Shown here: positions 48,399 to 60,364 of the stretch, in pieces | Position numbering within the stretch: position 1 is the first letter of the stretch | How the letters are laid out: every line of letters begins with the position of its first letter | Assembly: GCF_011386835.1 (NCBI RefSeq) | Contig: NC_088804.1 | Coordinates: 35,575,549-35,639,548, forward strand | Direction: 5' to 3' | Source: Chrysemys picta bellii | Taxonomy: Eukaryota; Chordata; Testudines; Emydidae | Length of the DNA: 64,000 nucleotides | Notes under the pieces: model-generated | Told to the model about the DNA's origin: nothing | The model's database searches: none | The model's input: the letters and a program-made list of their open reading frames with translations, nothing else | Program-made: the position numbers and the translations under genes

Positions 48399-49438
48399 TG
48401 TGACCAGGGTCCTAGTGGGGAGCCAGCTGTGGTCACTCAATTAGGGTGAACTACAAAGAATGTGGCAGACAATCCCCATAAAGCGGGTGGATATTCCAAT
48501 ACTTAGATTTACTAAGCCAGCATAAAACAGCTTCTTTATTCCCTTACTGGTTACTCAGAAGTCCAAACAACAGAGTTCCTTTAAAATGATCCAGCCTCAG
48601 GCCTCCATCCAGGTACCCATGTCAAATATGATGAAAAATTCTCTAACTCTTATTCCATCATATAAAAGAAAAGTTTCTACCAATCGCAAAGGATCAGACA
48701 CATTACCTTCCAGGTTAATGAGTGTTTCAGATCTTACCCAAATACACGCTACAGCCAATTCTTATTAACTAAACTAAAATTTATTAAAAAACAGAAGAGA
48801 GAGAGTATGGTTAAAAGATCAATATACATACAGACATGAGCTCAATTCATTGAGGTGCAGATTCATAGCAGAGATGGTGAGCTTTGTAGTTGCAAAGAGT
48901 TCTTTTAGAAATAGTTTATAGGTTATAGTCCAATGTCCAAATCTCATATTCGGGGTGTACCAGCATAACTGGGACCTCAGTCTTGCGACTCAAACGTCCC
49001 CTGACTAAGCCTAAGCAGATCTGAGATGACCAAATCAGGACCCAAGGGTCTTTTATACAATTTCAAGTCCTCTTTGAGAAGTTGGGATTTCCTCGGGGAA
49101 CAAAAGATAATTAGGATGACGTCGAAGGGGGTCCATCACCAGTACTTAACTATATGAATTAACATAAGGCCATTTGCTTGATCCTCCACCATTCACAGTA
49201 CATTTCAAAGAGAAATGAATACCGAGATATCCCGTGTTTACAATTACAATTTAAACGATAGGAACTTCTTTTGACCTCTGAATTATCAGAATTCAGCATA
49301 GACAGGGACTGTTGATTATATTGTGGACCCTACTCGTACATATGTAAATACACCAAAACGCAAACATCATCTCCCTATGTGTCTCTTGAGGGTTATTTAT
49401 TTTGCAGGATGTTTAACCCTTTCTAGCCATACGTCACA
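48399..49438 (-). mobile_element. LTR-like unit, about 1.04 kb, probable solo LTR
   Basis: Plus-strand ends are TGTGACCAGG and TACGTCACA, so it has TG...CA termini in either reading. The flanking pentamers gctgt (48394-48398) and gctat (49439-49443) differ by one base, which fits a 5-bp target duplication. The interior is non-coding. The minus orientation is chosen from memory of the family and from 'gggttaaacatcctgcaaaa' near its start; this is weak. No internal viral-type genes are present. Confidence 0.6.
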
Positions 49439-49734
49439 GCTATATTCTTCCCCTGTCTTCTCCACATTCATATTGTTAATCACCTATCTTTTATACCCTG
49501 TTCCGTAGCTTCACACAGACTGTTATTCAGTTACCTCATCTGAGTACCTGTCCATTCTAAACCCAACTCAATAAATAAATAAATCACAATAAGTAACCTA
49601 AACTTATTTTTGCTTATCCTACTAAAACATACTTTTATCTGTCTACTTTTATCTGTTCTCTGCTGTTAATCCTACTGGCTCCATCCAATTGTTTTATTTT
49701 ACTAGTCTGTTTTTGTGGCCTTGAGTTTTTACTT
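49439..49734. other. No gene recognised
   Basis: T-rich unique-looking DNA between the LTR-like unit and a CR1 fragment. Confidence 0.4.
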
Positions 49735-50240
49735 GCTAGCTTGTCTTGGGGGCAAAAAACCTACCTGACTTCAAGACTGAGCTTGATACATTTGAGGGGC
49801 TGGTCTGATGAGACTTCCTACAGTAGCATTTGGCCCATCAGCCACTGCCAGTAGCAAAAATCCAAACTGCTGGAGATGGGACACTACATGGGGAGGGCTC
49901 TGAGTTACTTCAGAGAATTTTTTCTCAGGTATATGCCTGGTGGGTCTTGCCCACATGCTCAGGGTCTAACTGATCGCCATATTTTAGGTCAGGAAGGAAT
50001 TTTCCCCCAGGTCAGATTGGCTGAGACCCTGGGTTTTTTCGCCTTCCTCTGCAGCACGGGTCACTCGCAGGTTTAAACTAGCGTAAATGGTGAATTGAAG
50101 TCTTTAAACCATGATTTGAAGACTTCAGCCACAGGTCAGGGGTCTATTACAGGAGGGCGTAGGTGAGGTTCTGTGTCCTGCAATGTGCAGGAGGTCAGAC
50201 TAAATGATCAGAATGGTCCCTTCTGACCTTTAAAATCTGA
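49735..50240 (+). mobile_element. CR1 3' end with long 3' UTR
   Basis: The left part resembles the CR1 C-terminus ('acttcaagactgagcttgat'), then a long UTR with 'ggtcaggaaggaattttccc'. It ends 'ggaggtcagactaaatgatc' and 'agaatggtcccttctgacct', a typical CR1 3' terminus. It differs from the 3' ends at 0.7 and 55.9 kb, so it is a different CR1 subfamily. Confidence 0.8.
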
Positions 50241-50402
50241 GACATCCTGCTATTTACACAGACCAAAGATTTTACTAAGTAAGATACAGAAATCGTATAT
50301 ATCTGACTGACACAATCCGTTACACAGGTTTCCAACACTGGGTTGCCAGTATGTTTAATGGAAGAAAAAAGAGTGGGCCCAAGTACTAATCTTGGTCTAG
50401 TG

Positions 50403-50737
50403 CAGGGGTCAGCAATGTTTGGCACGCGGCTCGCCAGGGTAAGCACCCTGGCAGGCCGGGCCAATTTATTTACCTGCTGACGTGGCAGGTTTGGCCGATC
50501 GCGGCCCCCACTGGCCGCGGTTCGCCGTCCCGGGCCAATGGGGGCGGCGGGAAGCGGCGCAGATGAGGGATGTGCTGGCCGTGGATTCCCGCCGCCCCCA
50601 TTGGCCCGGGATGGTGAACCGCAGCCAGTGGGGGGCCACAATCAGCCAAACCTGCTGCGTCAGCAGGTAAATAAACTGGCCCAGCCCGCCAGGGTGCTTA
50701 GACTGGCGAGCCGCGTGCCAAACGTTGCCAACCCCTG
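50403..50737. mobile_element. Fold-back hAT-type MITE, copy D
   Basis: Ends CAGGGGTCAGCAATGTTTGG and inverse 'ccaaacgttgccaacccctg'. A perfect 8-bp duplication, gtctagtg, lies at 50395-50402 and 50738-50745. The interior palindrome is as in copies A-C. Frames on both strands up to 148 codons overlap it and are not genes. Confidence 0.95.
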
Positions 50738-53635
50738 GTCTAGTGTTTCTTACCAATTTCTTTTAAACTCTTAATGGTCAGTTAATGTATAATATCCGTT
50801 TATTGTCCCATGATTTGTAAGAGGAATAAGATCTCCTTCATGATGTCCTCCTTGGCCAGGATCCACTTCTGCATAGAGGGCCAGCACAAAGCAGCACTTA
50901 AGCTGCATTTTGTAAATCGATATGCATCATTGTCAGGTGGAAAGAGAAGTGGTTCCAAGATACTTTTCTGTATTGTGGCTGCTGATTGCGTAAGTAGATT
51001 GGTCTTTTTATTATTTCCGTGTTGCTATTATCAAGGAAAATGCACCCAATTTTTACACTGAGAAATAACATAATACCAACCTTGGCACTGTGCCCTCCCG
51101 CAAAGCAAAAAACCAGAGAACTGACATTGATTCACCTTCAATTAAAACAAAAGTCCATTAGCTCCATGATCCCCATAGAGAAACAAACTTGATGGAAAAA
51201 CAGCCTGATTTCTAGCAGTATAAACAGATATTAAATAAAGGGGAGCATGAAAAAGGAGGTAGGAAAGCACAGCTCCTCCCTCTTGTGATAATAGCTGCTG
51301 GGAGAGCTCCGCCTCCAGTTTGGAAAAGCTAAGCTCTATCACGACTCTGATTCTGCTCCCTGGGTTGGGTTAGCTTCACTCCTCTACAGCTTCCCTTCCT
51401 TGCCAGATGCAGTCAGAGCTCCCTCTCCTGTTTTCAATCTACTTTAATCACGGAATGTGAATGAGGAGTAACTGAGTAGGAGGTAATGGCATTAGTGTAA
51501 ATGAGAAAGGAAGCAGATTGTGTAAATAGGAATATAGAGACCTGTTTTTTTTTTGTTGTTGTTTAAGCTGGTTGCTAGTAGCGCATGTGTGATGGCTTCC
51601 AACTTGGTGAACAGGAATTGATGCAGGGCCCTCCAGAGTTTAAAAACACGTTTTTAAACTGGGAACTAAAGAGGTTCTGTAGCTGGGGCTGTAACTGACA
51701 CAGCGGTGGGTTCCACGTAGTCAATTTTGTGTACTCAAATAGGCACACACACAAGCTTGTGCACAGGTGGGGGGCTCTAGGTGAGGCACCATTTCAAATC
51801 CGACCCTAAATTGTTGGCCAAATGCTGTGCTGGTCCCTAGGGGAATTAAATGCTTTTGTTTGTGAATCTGATGTAGGGCCTGATCACAAAGTCAATGGAA
51901 AAAGTCCCATTGATTAAAAGGGAACAGAAACAGGCCCATTATCTGTTTATAGCTCCCCTTCAAAGGTGAGTTGGTCTCGAAGGCCCCTATTTTCCAAAGC
52001 TTAATAAGCAGTTTTTCCCTACTCAAATGTGAATGGAAATGGTACTTTTATGCTCTTCAACATTTTTCTTTGTGTTTGGCAGTACCCTCTGATTAATGCA
52101 CTTAAAACGTAAGCATCTGCACTAAAAATAAAAATGGAAGGGGGAATGCAGACCCCTTAGCAGTTGCTGGATCATTTATAGCCATCTTATACTGCTTTTC
52201 GCAAGAGCACATTGACATTTTATGCTTTCCTGTGGCAGTATATTTTATGGGATAATTGCTGTAGGCAGAATGAAATTAACTGATAGAGAATTTCACTTTG
52301 TGTGTGTGTGGTTTTTTTTGTTTTGTTTTTTTGCTCCAATTTACAGTGCATGCTGTTACCTTTTTAGAGATCAAGGATTCTTAAATGATGAAAAATTCAA
52401 GCATTTGTCCATCCAGTTTTTTTTTTTTAAATTGGAGTTGAGGGAATCAAACAAGCAAACAAAATCTTTATAGGCAAGAGAAGGCAAAGGGTACAGGGAG
52501 CCTGATTTTCCTGTCCTCAGTGACTTCAATGAAAATTGTTGCCTGAGCAAGGACAGAAGAATTGGACCCTGAGGCTGCTGCTCAGGCAATAAAAGTTTAT
52601 TTTATTTCCTATTCTGTCTCCTAATGGCTGCTATTACTTTGAAACTATCCTGCTATTTTGCAGTCAATAAAAAGGCCAAAAAGGCCCCTTTTCTAGAAAT
52701 TGTGTAAATTAAAGCATAAACTAAAACCAATAGCTTAAATGGAAGTTCCGGACACCTTCTGTTCTCACACCAATGGGCTCAAATACATGCAGATAACAGC
52801 CAGAGGCCATCTCTAAATGTGGCTAAAGTTTAAAAGTGCTATTGCACTTTGCAAAATAGTTAATCCCTGATTTTTTTTTTTTCTAAATTTAAATGACTGA
52901 GATAATACAACAGTAGAATCTGGACATTATGTGTGCTCGGTAGTCACTTTACACTGATGCGAACTCACTTGAAGCAGACTGAGTCTCTGCATGACATTAC
53001 TATGTAAGAGCAGGACCATAACCATGAGCGAAGTGATGATGGTAAGAAAAAAGCATCCAAAATTGAGATTGTTACAATCTTTCTTCTCCCTGCATTTTAT
53101 CAGGGGGAATCTGTGTCCCTGAAGTGTCTTACATCCTTGGAAAAACAGTAATGTTTTCCAAGGGCAATTACTGTAGTTTAACTTTCAAAAGTGCCTAAAG
53201 CAGTTAGCCACACTACTCCCATGGAATTTCAGTGCTTATTGTGCCTAACTCCCTTAAATTCCTTTAAAATTCCTACCCTGAAGCATTACAAATAAAAGTA
53301 GCAAATATCAAAGTCTCTCTCTTTTGGATGAGCTGAGTCCCAGAAGAGTAGTTTGTTTTTATTATATGTATAAAGCTAATATCTAAGGAACCCAGCCAGC
53401 TAGGCACTGTATAGAGAGACAGACAGGCTTTTCCCCAAGTAATTTACAATCTAAGCAAGAGTTGGAATCCTACTGATGTGTCCTAATTCATTGCAGGGCT
53501 GTGTTTCCCACAGGATTATTTACTTCTTCCTCTTTCCTTTCAGAACACACACACAGACACACAGACACACACACACACCACTATATACCTCCTTCAAATA
53601 CAATGCAAACACTTGTTTTGTATCTTGTGCCCTTG
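50738..53635. other. No gene recognised
   Basis: Contains a small palindrome 'agtttaaaaacacgttttta' at about 51637-51656, T/G-rich stretches at 52311-52331 and 52429-52436, ancient repeats at 51870-51935 and 52495-52560, a SINE-like remnant at 53365-53455, and an interrupted CA run at about 53545-53578. Confidence 0.5.
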
Positions 53636-55995
53636 ACACAAAGAATCCAAATGTTTGTGAAGAGGAGATAGTCTGAGGCATTTGCTTTGAGGAGTCAGGT
53701 AGGCCAAGAAGGGAAGACAGTAGACAGCAGCAGTCTGAAAAGAGAACTGAAACTTAGATGCAGGAGGGATGTATACAATTCTGAGGAAGGGTAGAAGGGA
53801 GAACAGCAAAATAGAGACAATGGATTTCAGGAAAGCAGATTTTGGGAAGCTCAGAGAGCTGATAGGTAAGGTCCCATGGGAATCAAGACTGAGGGGAAAA
53901 ACAACTGAGGAGAGTTGGCAGTTTTTCAAAGGGACACTATTAAGGGCCCAAAAGCAAGCTATTCCGCTGGTTAGGAAAGATAGAAAATGTGGCAAAAGAC
54001 CACCTTGGCTTAACCACGAGATCTTGCATGATCTAAAAAATAAAAAGGAGTCATATAAAAAATGGAAACTACGACAGATTACAAAGGAGGAATATAGGCA
54101 AACAACACAGGAATGCAGGGGCAAGATTAGAAAGGCAAAGGCACAAAATGAGCTCAAACTAGCTACGGGAATAAAAGGAAACAAGAAGACTTTTTATCAA
54201 TACATTAGAAGCAAGAGGAAGACCAAAGACAGGGTAGGCCCACTGCTTAGTGAAAAGGGAGAAACAGTAACAGGAAACTTGGAAATGGCAGAGATGCTTA
54301 ATGACTTCTTTGTTTCGGTCTTCACCGAGAAGTCTGAAGGAATGCCTAACATAGTGAATGCTAATGGGAAGGGGGTAGGTTTAGCAGATAAAATAAAAAA
54401 AGAACAAGTTAAAAATCACTTAGAAAAGTTAGATGCATGCAGGTCACCAGGGCGTGATGAAATGCACCCTAGAATACTCAAGGAGCTAACAGAGGAGGTA
54501 TCTGAGCCTCTAGCTATTATCTTTGGAAAGTCATGGGAGACGGGAGAGATTCCAGAAGACTGGAAAAGGGCAAATATAGTGCCCATCTATAAAAAGGGAA
54601 ATAAAAACAACCCAGGAAACTACAGACCAGTTAGTTTAACTTCTGTGCCAGGGAAGATAATGGAGCAAGTAATTAAAGAAATCATCTGCAAACACTTGGA
54701 AGGTGGTAAGGTGATAGGGAACAGCCAGCATGGATTTGTGAAGAACAAATCATGTCAAACCAATCTGATAGCTTTCTTTGATAGGATAACGAGCCTTGTG
54801 GATAAGGGTGAAGCTGTGGATGTGGGTATACCTAGACTTTAGTAAGGCATTTGATACGGTCTCGCATGATATTCTTATTGATAAACTAGGCAAATACAAT
54901 TTAGATGGGGCTACTATAAGGTGGGTGCATAACTGGCTGGATAACCGTACTCAGAGAGTTGTTATTAATGGTTCCCAATCCTGCTGGAAAGGCATAACGA
55001 GTGGGGTACCGCAGGGGTCTGTTTTGGGACCGGCGCTGTTCAATATCTTCATCAACGACTTAGATATTGGCATAGAAAGTACGCTTAATAAGTTTGCGGA
55101 TGATACCAAACTGGGAGGGATTGCAACTGCTTTGGAGGACAGAGTCATAATTCAAAATGATCTGGACAAATTGGAGAAATGGTCTGAGTTAAACAGAATG
55201 AAGTTTAACAAAGACAAATGCAAAGTGCTCCACTTAGGAAGGAAAAATCAGTGTCACACATACAGAATGGGAAGAGACTGTCTAGGAAGGAGTACGGCAG
55301 AAAGGGATCTAGGGGTTATAGTGGACCACAAGCTAAATATGAGTCAACAGTGTGATGCTGTTGCAAAAAAAGCAAACATGATTCTGGGATGTATTAACAG
55401 GTGTGTTGTGAGCAAGACACGAGAAGTCATTCTTCCGCTCTACTCTGCTCTGGTTAGGCCTCAGCTGGAGTATTGTCCAGTTCTGGGCACCGCATTTTAA
55501 AAAAGATGTGGAGAAATTGGAAAGGGTCCAGAGAAGAGCAACAAGAATGATTAAAGGTCTTGAAAACATGACCTATGAAGGAAGGCTGAAAGAATTGGGT
55601 TTGTTTAGTTTGGAAAAGAGAAGACTGAGAGGGGACATGATAGCAGTTTTCAGGTATTTAAAAGGGTGTCATAAGGAGGAGGGAGAAAACTTGTTCACCT
55701 TAGCCTCTAAGGATAGAACCAGAAGCAATGGGTTTAAACTGCAGCAAGGGAGGTCTAGGTTGGACATTAGGAAAAAGTTCCTAACTGTCAGGGTGGTTAA
55801 ACACTGGAATAAATTGCCTAGGGAGGTTGTGGAATCTCCATCTCTGGAGATATTTAAGAGTAGGTTAGATAAATGTCTATCAGGGATGGTCTAGACAGTA
55901 TTTGGTCCTGCCATGCAGGCAGGGGACTGGACTCGATGACCCCTCGAGGTCCCTTCCATTCCTAGAATCTGTGAATCTATGAATCTATGAATTTG
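53636..55995 (+). mobile_element. CR1 LINE, 5'-truncated, with intact 3' end
   Basis: It covers the end of the endonuclease-RT linker, the whole RT and the C-terminal region, then a 3' UTR with 'caggcaggggactggactcg' and the short tandem tail 'gaatctatgaatctatgaat' ending near 55995. That octamer tail is the hallmark of a CR1 3' terminus. The apurinic endonuclease domain is missing, which is usual for CR1 because most copies are 5'-truncated. The left edge is uncertain (53636-53770). It is the best preserved CR1 here. Confidence 0.93.
53769..55894 (+). pseudogene. CR1 reverse transcriptase, two frame lesions
   Basis: First frame (53769-54842): conserved linker ([20 protein letters not shown]), then RT with [37 protein letters not shown] and [13 protein letters not shown]. 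One extra G at about 54824-54826 shifts the frame just before motif A. Second frame (54796-55500): [16 protein letters not shown] (motif A), SGVPQGSVLGPALFNIFIND (motif B) and FADD at 55093-55104 (motif C), then NRMKFNKDKCKVLHLG. A two-base loss near 55474-55476 ends it. Third frame (about 55478-55894): [13 protein letters not shown] to the natural stop after CLSGMV. The catalytic residues remain, but the two lesions prevent a full product. The antisense 196-codon frame at 53594-54184 is a shadow. Confidence 0.93.
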
Positions 55996-58544
55996 TGGGA
56001 TGACTCAGCACAAAAAAACAAGCAATGGGCACTCATGGATTAGTGCTTAAAGCAAGAATGTAAATTACTTTAAAACTGTTCAACTCCCCCTGATGAGCCC
56101 TGGCCTGGGGTAGTGCTTGCCCAAAAGTCCTCTCTCCGCTCTGAATTCCAAGCTTGCACCGAGTTTTTGTGTTTCCATGGGAAGAAATTGAACTGAAATT
56201 AGCCCCTTGCATAGTGGGTGTCCGGTAATGGTTTTGCACCCTGAAGAAGGCTACTGATGAATGGCCTCAGTTGATTTCATATACAAAGGGAGATGGAAAG
56301 CTGCCAGGATGGCTCTCACCATCTGCAGCCAGTAGGTTTTAAGTAAACCTCTATCTCAGTGGTTCAGAGGGAGCTAGGACTGGGGACTTGAAGGGGAGTC
56401 AATGGGGCAGAGTAAGTGGGGAAAAACGGCAACCGGATTTGTCACAAAAGGTTCAGAGAGCGCGCCCAGGCCCGGCCTCTCTTTTCCAAGCCTGTCTCTG
56501 CTCAGCTGGTTGTTCCTCTCCTGTGCCCAGACCCAGCAACGCACTTAACCATATGCTTAACATTCAGTATGTGAGTAGTCACCCTTGAGATCAACAGGTC
56601 TAATCACATGCTTAGGTGCTTTGTGTAATCTGGGCACCACTCTGTCCTTCCTTGCTTCTCAGCCCCTTTTTATTAGTCCCTCCCTGTCTTTTTTCCACTA
56701 CAAACACAAGACACTTTTCTCCTAAGCTCCTTTCCTCTATAAGACCACTCCACAAAAGGGGAAATAATATTAAATGCAAATCCATGTTAATAACACTATG
56801 TTATAAGCAACTGCCAAGCTCAGTGCAAATGTATGGTTGTAAAGATACCACATATATTTCCTTCATGCAAAGCTTACGGAAAGCTCACAATAGGAAAACA
56901 TGACAACTAATTGACAGCTCAGAGTTTGTCCTTCCTTAATCAGAAAGTCCTGTGATAAATGTGCACATGTTGTTCCTCATTTTTCTTTGCAATGTAAGAT
57001 TGACATCAACAAGATTTGATTTGTTCTTTTGAGTTACAATTAATTAGCTCAATGTATAGAAACCTTTTAGGAGTGCTCTGTAAATTCAGAATTGTCTGTC
57101 TTGTTTTGGACTTTACTGGCACATGATTGCTTGTTGACAGTGTTACATAAGAGTAACAAGCTGATGTTGCATTTAATGTCCTAAATTAACAGTGTAACTG
57201 TGTTGTTGAATGATAAGCACCCTCAACCTTATTTGAGATTCAGGCAACTTAGCATGTGTGGCATCAGCATTTCAAATAGGGAGAGAGGAAAAAAGCCTCA
57301 CGTCTGTGCAATGGTTTCCCAACCTGTTGTATTGGAGGTCTGTGGTTTAAAATGAAGAGTTTTAAAGACTCCCAAATACTGAAGCCCAGATTCTCAGAAC
57401 TGCATGCATAGATGTGAATGCAATTCTCATGTGTTCATTACAGATGTGGTAGATGCACACAACTAATTAGATATGTAACTGATCATTTGTCCCTACAATT
57501 GTGGGAAATGAGTGCCCAGTTGCAAGCATTGTTTATGCATGGTAAGCCCCGATCCAGGTTCCCTCGAATTCAATGGGAGTCTTTCTATTGACTTCAGTGG
57601 CAGCTAGAGTAGGTCATAAGTGATCAAAAGCTCCTGCAAATTTCTGAAAATCTGTGTTTACAGTTAAGCATAAATAAATCTGATGCATCATTTTATTACT
57701 CCCTCAACTATAGTGTCCACTCTCATATCTGTGATAAAGGAATCTTTGGAGGGCATAGATCTTTTAGAGAGTCCTGACTGGGAAAGTCATCTCTTCTGTC
57801 ACTGATAATCAGAAAACACCTAATTCATATTTACTCATTCAGATACTTGTCTAACTGGTCCATGGTCCTAATCAGGGGATTAGAACTGTGACTGCCACTC
57901 TTGACAATTTATCCACACAAACTTTGTGAACAGTTCATCCAAAATACATTAAACATGGCATATGTTTTGAGTGAAGCACATGGTGTTAATATTTATTGCA
58001 ATATCTTTGCAGAAATGCCTATAATATTAGACATTGTACTTTAGCTCTATTGAACAGTTACATTTTGAGTTGGAAAATTATCTTGCATTATATACTACTT
58101 TAGTGACAGATCATGGAGCAACTACTGTATACTATCGCTTAACAAATTATAAATTTCAGAATCTATGTAGATGAGAGTTTATAGTCTTGAAAGTGGTCCA
58201 AGTAGAAGGAAAGGGGGTAGTAATTTAGAAATGTTCTAAATGTATTACAGGGTGAGTTACACCTACCATATCCCTGTATATTGTGATAACTGCATAGGGT
58301 AAATCCTGCTCTTCTTTGTCCGTAGTCTCCTTACTTTCAAACTACTCCCCGGATTAAGGTGAGCAAGATCTGATTCCAAGAGCAATGTACGTGAAAACAC
58401 ATACGACCTTCATACATGGAGGTCTCTGCCCTCATTCAGAGACCCACTGAAGTTAAAGGGGCTTTACATAGGTGTGGTGATCTGCTTATGCAGAACTGGT
58501 AGCTGGAGTCACAGCTGTTGTTTACTCTTTCCACTAGTATCATT
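55996..58544. other. No gene recognised
   Basis: Contains ancient repeats at 56525-56635 and 57540-57615. The part at 56930-57240 is complex AT-rich sequence with no repeat signature. No coding frame with homology. Confidence 0.5.
56525..56635. repeat. Ancient 'cttaa-gcttaa' repeat
   Basis: 'cacttaaccatatgcttaac' then 'gtatgtgagtagtcaccctt' and 'acatgcttaggtgctttgtg'. Same architecture as 10800-10945 and 33886-34070. Confidence 0.6.
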
Positions 58545-58665
58545 GCTTCATCTTAGGATCTCAAAGTCATTTATAAGCATACTGCAAATTGTGGCTCAGT
58601 ATCTTTTTGTAAGGTAAGTGAGTATAATTTTAATTATCTACTGATGGGAAAAGTTAGGCTTATTA
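58545..58665 (+). repeat. MIR-like SINE fragment
   Basis: 'aggatctcaaagtcatttat' and, 60 bp on, 'ctgatgggaaaagttaggct' align by eye with the 59.1-kb copy ('ggatctcaaagggctttaca', 'cagataggggaactgag'). Confidence 0.5.
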
Positions 58666-59109
58666 AGACTAAGTGTCATATTTTCAGAAGAACCCATCAA
58701 GTTGTGACAATTCAAGTGAAATCCTGGCTCCTTTCAAGTAAATGACAAAACTCCCATTGACTTCAAGGCAAGATTCCACCCACAAATCGAAGCACTCAGA
58801 ATTAGTGGAAAATTTAGCCTTCAGTGATTTGCCCTATGTCTCAAGGTGTAATTGGGTTAGATTCTGTAACTGGATCTGCCCAAGTGCGTCTCTTCCCCGA
58901 TGAAGAGGTCAGTTGCAGCCCTTAGTTATGGAGCCGAGTATAGATCCCAGGAGGTTGCTCTCATGTGAAAGAACATGCCCTTTCATGTTGCAAGAAGCAC
59001 AATGATTTATCACAAACAGTGGCACAAGTCTCATTAAACGAATATTGTTAGTTGGCAACACCGAATATGGTGTAAATGACACAGGCTATTGTGTCTGGTC
59101 TGGAGTAAT

Positions 59110-59275
59110 AATTGTGATACCTTGCTCTTGTATAGAGCTTTTTATCAGTGGATCTCAAAGGGCTTTACAAGGGAGATCAGTAGCATTGTCCTATTTTACA
59201 GATAGGGGAACTGAGACTGTGTTGTGAAATGACTTGCCCAAGGTCACCAAGCAGGCTGATAGAAGACCTGGATTC
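59110..59275 (+). repeat. MIR-like SINE, well preserved
   Basis: Contains 'ggatctcaaagggctttaca', 'ttttacagataggggaactg', 'tgacttgcccaaggtcacc' and 'agacctggattct' in the standard MIR/CORE-SINE order. Frames over it are chance. Confidence 0.7.
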
Positions 59276-59925
59276 TATACTTGGTTCTTCTATGTCCCAC
59301 TCAGCACATGCCATTGGAATTGCATAGAATGTATTTTCCTCCAGGTAATGCAATTCCCTCTGTTTTACTGTGTAACTGGGGGCATGCCACTTAATCACCA
59401 GCTTCTCTGCCTAAGTTTACCATTTCTGTAATTAGAGCTTCCACAGTTCTATTGCTGATTTTCATCAACATCAGAGAAAACATTATGCTGCTTGCCAGCC
59501 TCTAGTAATTGCTGAGGTGATCCCATGTTTAGTAGATAACCTGGATTTCAAATGTGGATTGGAGAGCTCTATTACAACTAGGCATGTCTTAGCAGTGATT
59601 GCACATATTTCAATACACTCCAGCAAAGGTATCATCTATAAGTCAGCACTGGCTGTATAGGAACTGTTTGTTTCTTCACATAGTCAGATAAGTGTCAGAC
59701 AATTACCTTTGCATGCTGCTCACTTATGTAAGTGCTGCTAATGGTTTTGAGGATGTCAACTTTGAAGTCTGAGTAGCTAGTTACTGTTCAACACTCAACT
59801 TTGTAATTTTTTTTTAAATTAATACACCAACTTCCATTGCTCCTTCCTGACTGATTCTCTGTTTGTCCTTATCCTTATCTCCCCTCTGGGGCTTACCCAG
59901 TCCCAAAGCGATCCTTAGTAAGGCG
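59276..59925. other. No gene recognised
   Basis: Unique-looking DNA between a SINE and a MITE-like element. Confidence 0.4.
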
Positions 59926-60353
59926 TAGAGCTGGTCAGATAACAGAATTTCTGTCCTGTGGGAAATTCTGACATTTGTTCTCATTATGAATTGGGATGAA
60001 AAGTCAACATTTTTGAAATGTTCACAGAATGGAAATTCTGTAAAATATTTCTTTCAGAAACATCAAAATGACCTTTTCAATATTTCATTTTGCTAATGTT
60101 GAGAAGTTTCCTTTAGATAATTTAGAAACCTAATATAAAAATACATAAATATTAAATATAACCTTTTATAATCTCATTTAAAAGTCTAAATGAAACAAAG
60201 ATGTTGGAATGAAACAAGTAAAGTTGAAATTAAATGAGAAAGTCGTAACAAAATATTGTTTTGATTTTGAGTAGTTTTGAAATTGACAGATTTCAAACTT
60301 TCAAATTTTGATGGAGTGATACGTTCTGTCAAAAAAAAAATTGACTAGTTCTA
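59926..60353. mobile_element. AT-rich inverted-repeat element (MITE-like)
   Basis: The left end TAGAGCTGGTCAGATAACAG and the inverse of the right end, TAGAACTAGTCAATTTTTTT, share TAGA-CT-GTCA. Blocks of 'gaaat', 'tttcaaa' and 'aaaatgtt' type inside are loosely self-complementary. The assignment as one element is tentative. Confidence 0.5.
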
Positions 60354-60364
60354 TTAAGGAATTA

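Noticed and set aside
50195..50774. 148-codon frame sharing peptides with frames at 13.4, 27.4 and 61.2 kb
   Set aside because: Shared peptides reflect homologous MITE copies, not a protein family.
53594..54184. 196-codon minus-strand frame
   Set aside because: Antisense shadow of the CR1 reverse transcriptase on the plus strand.
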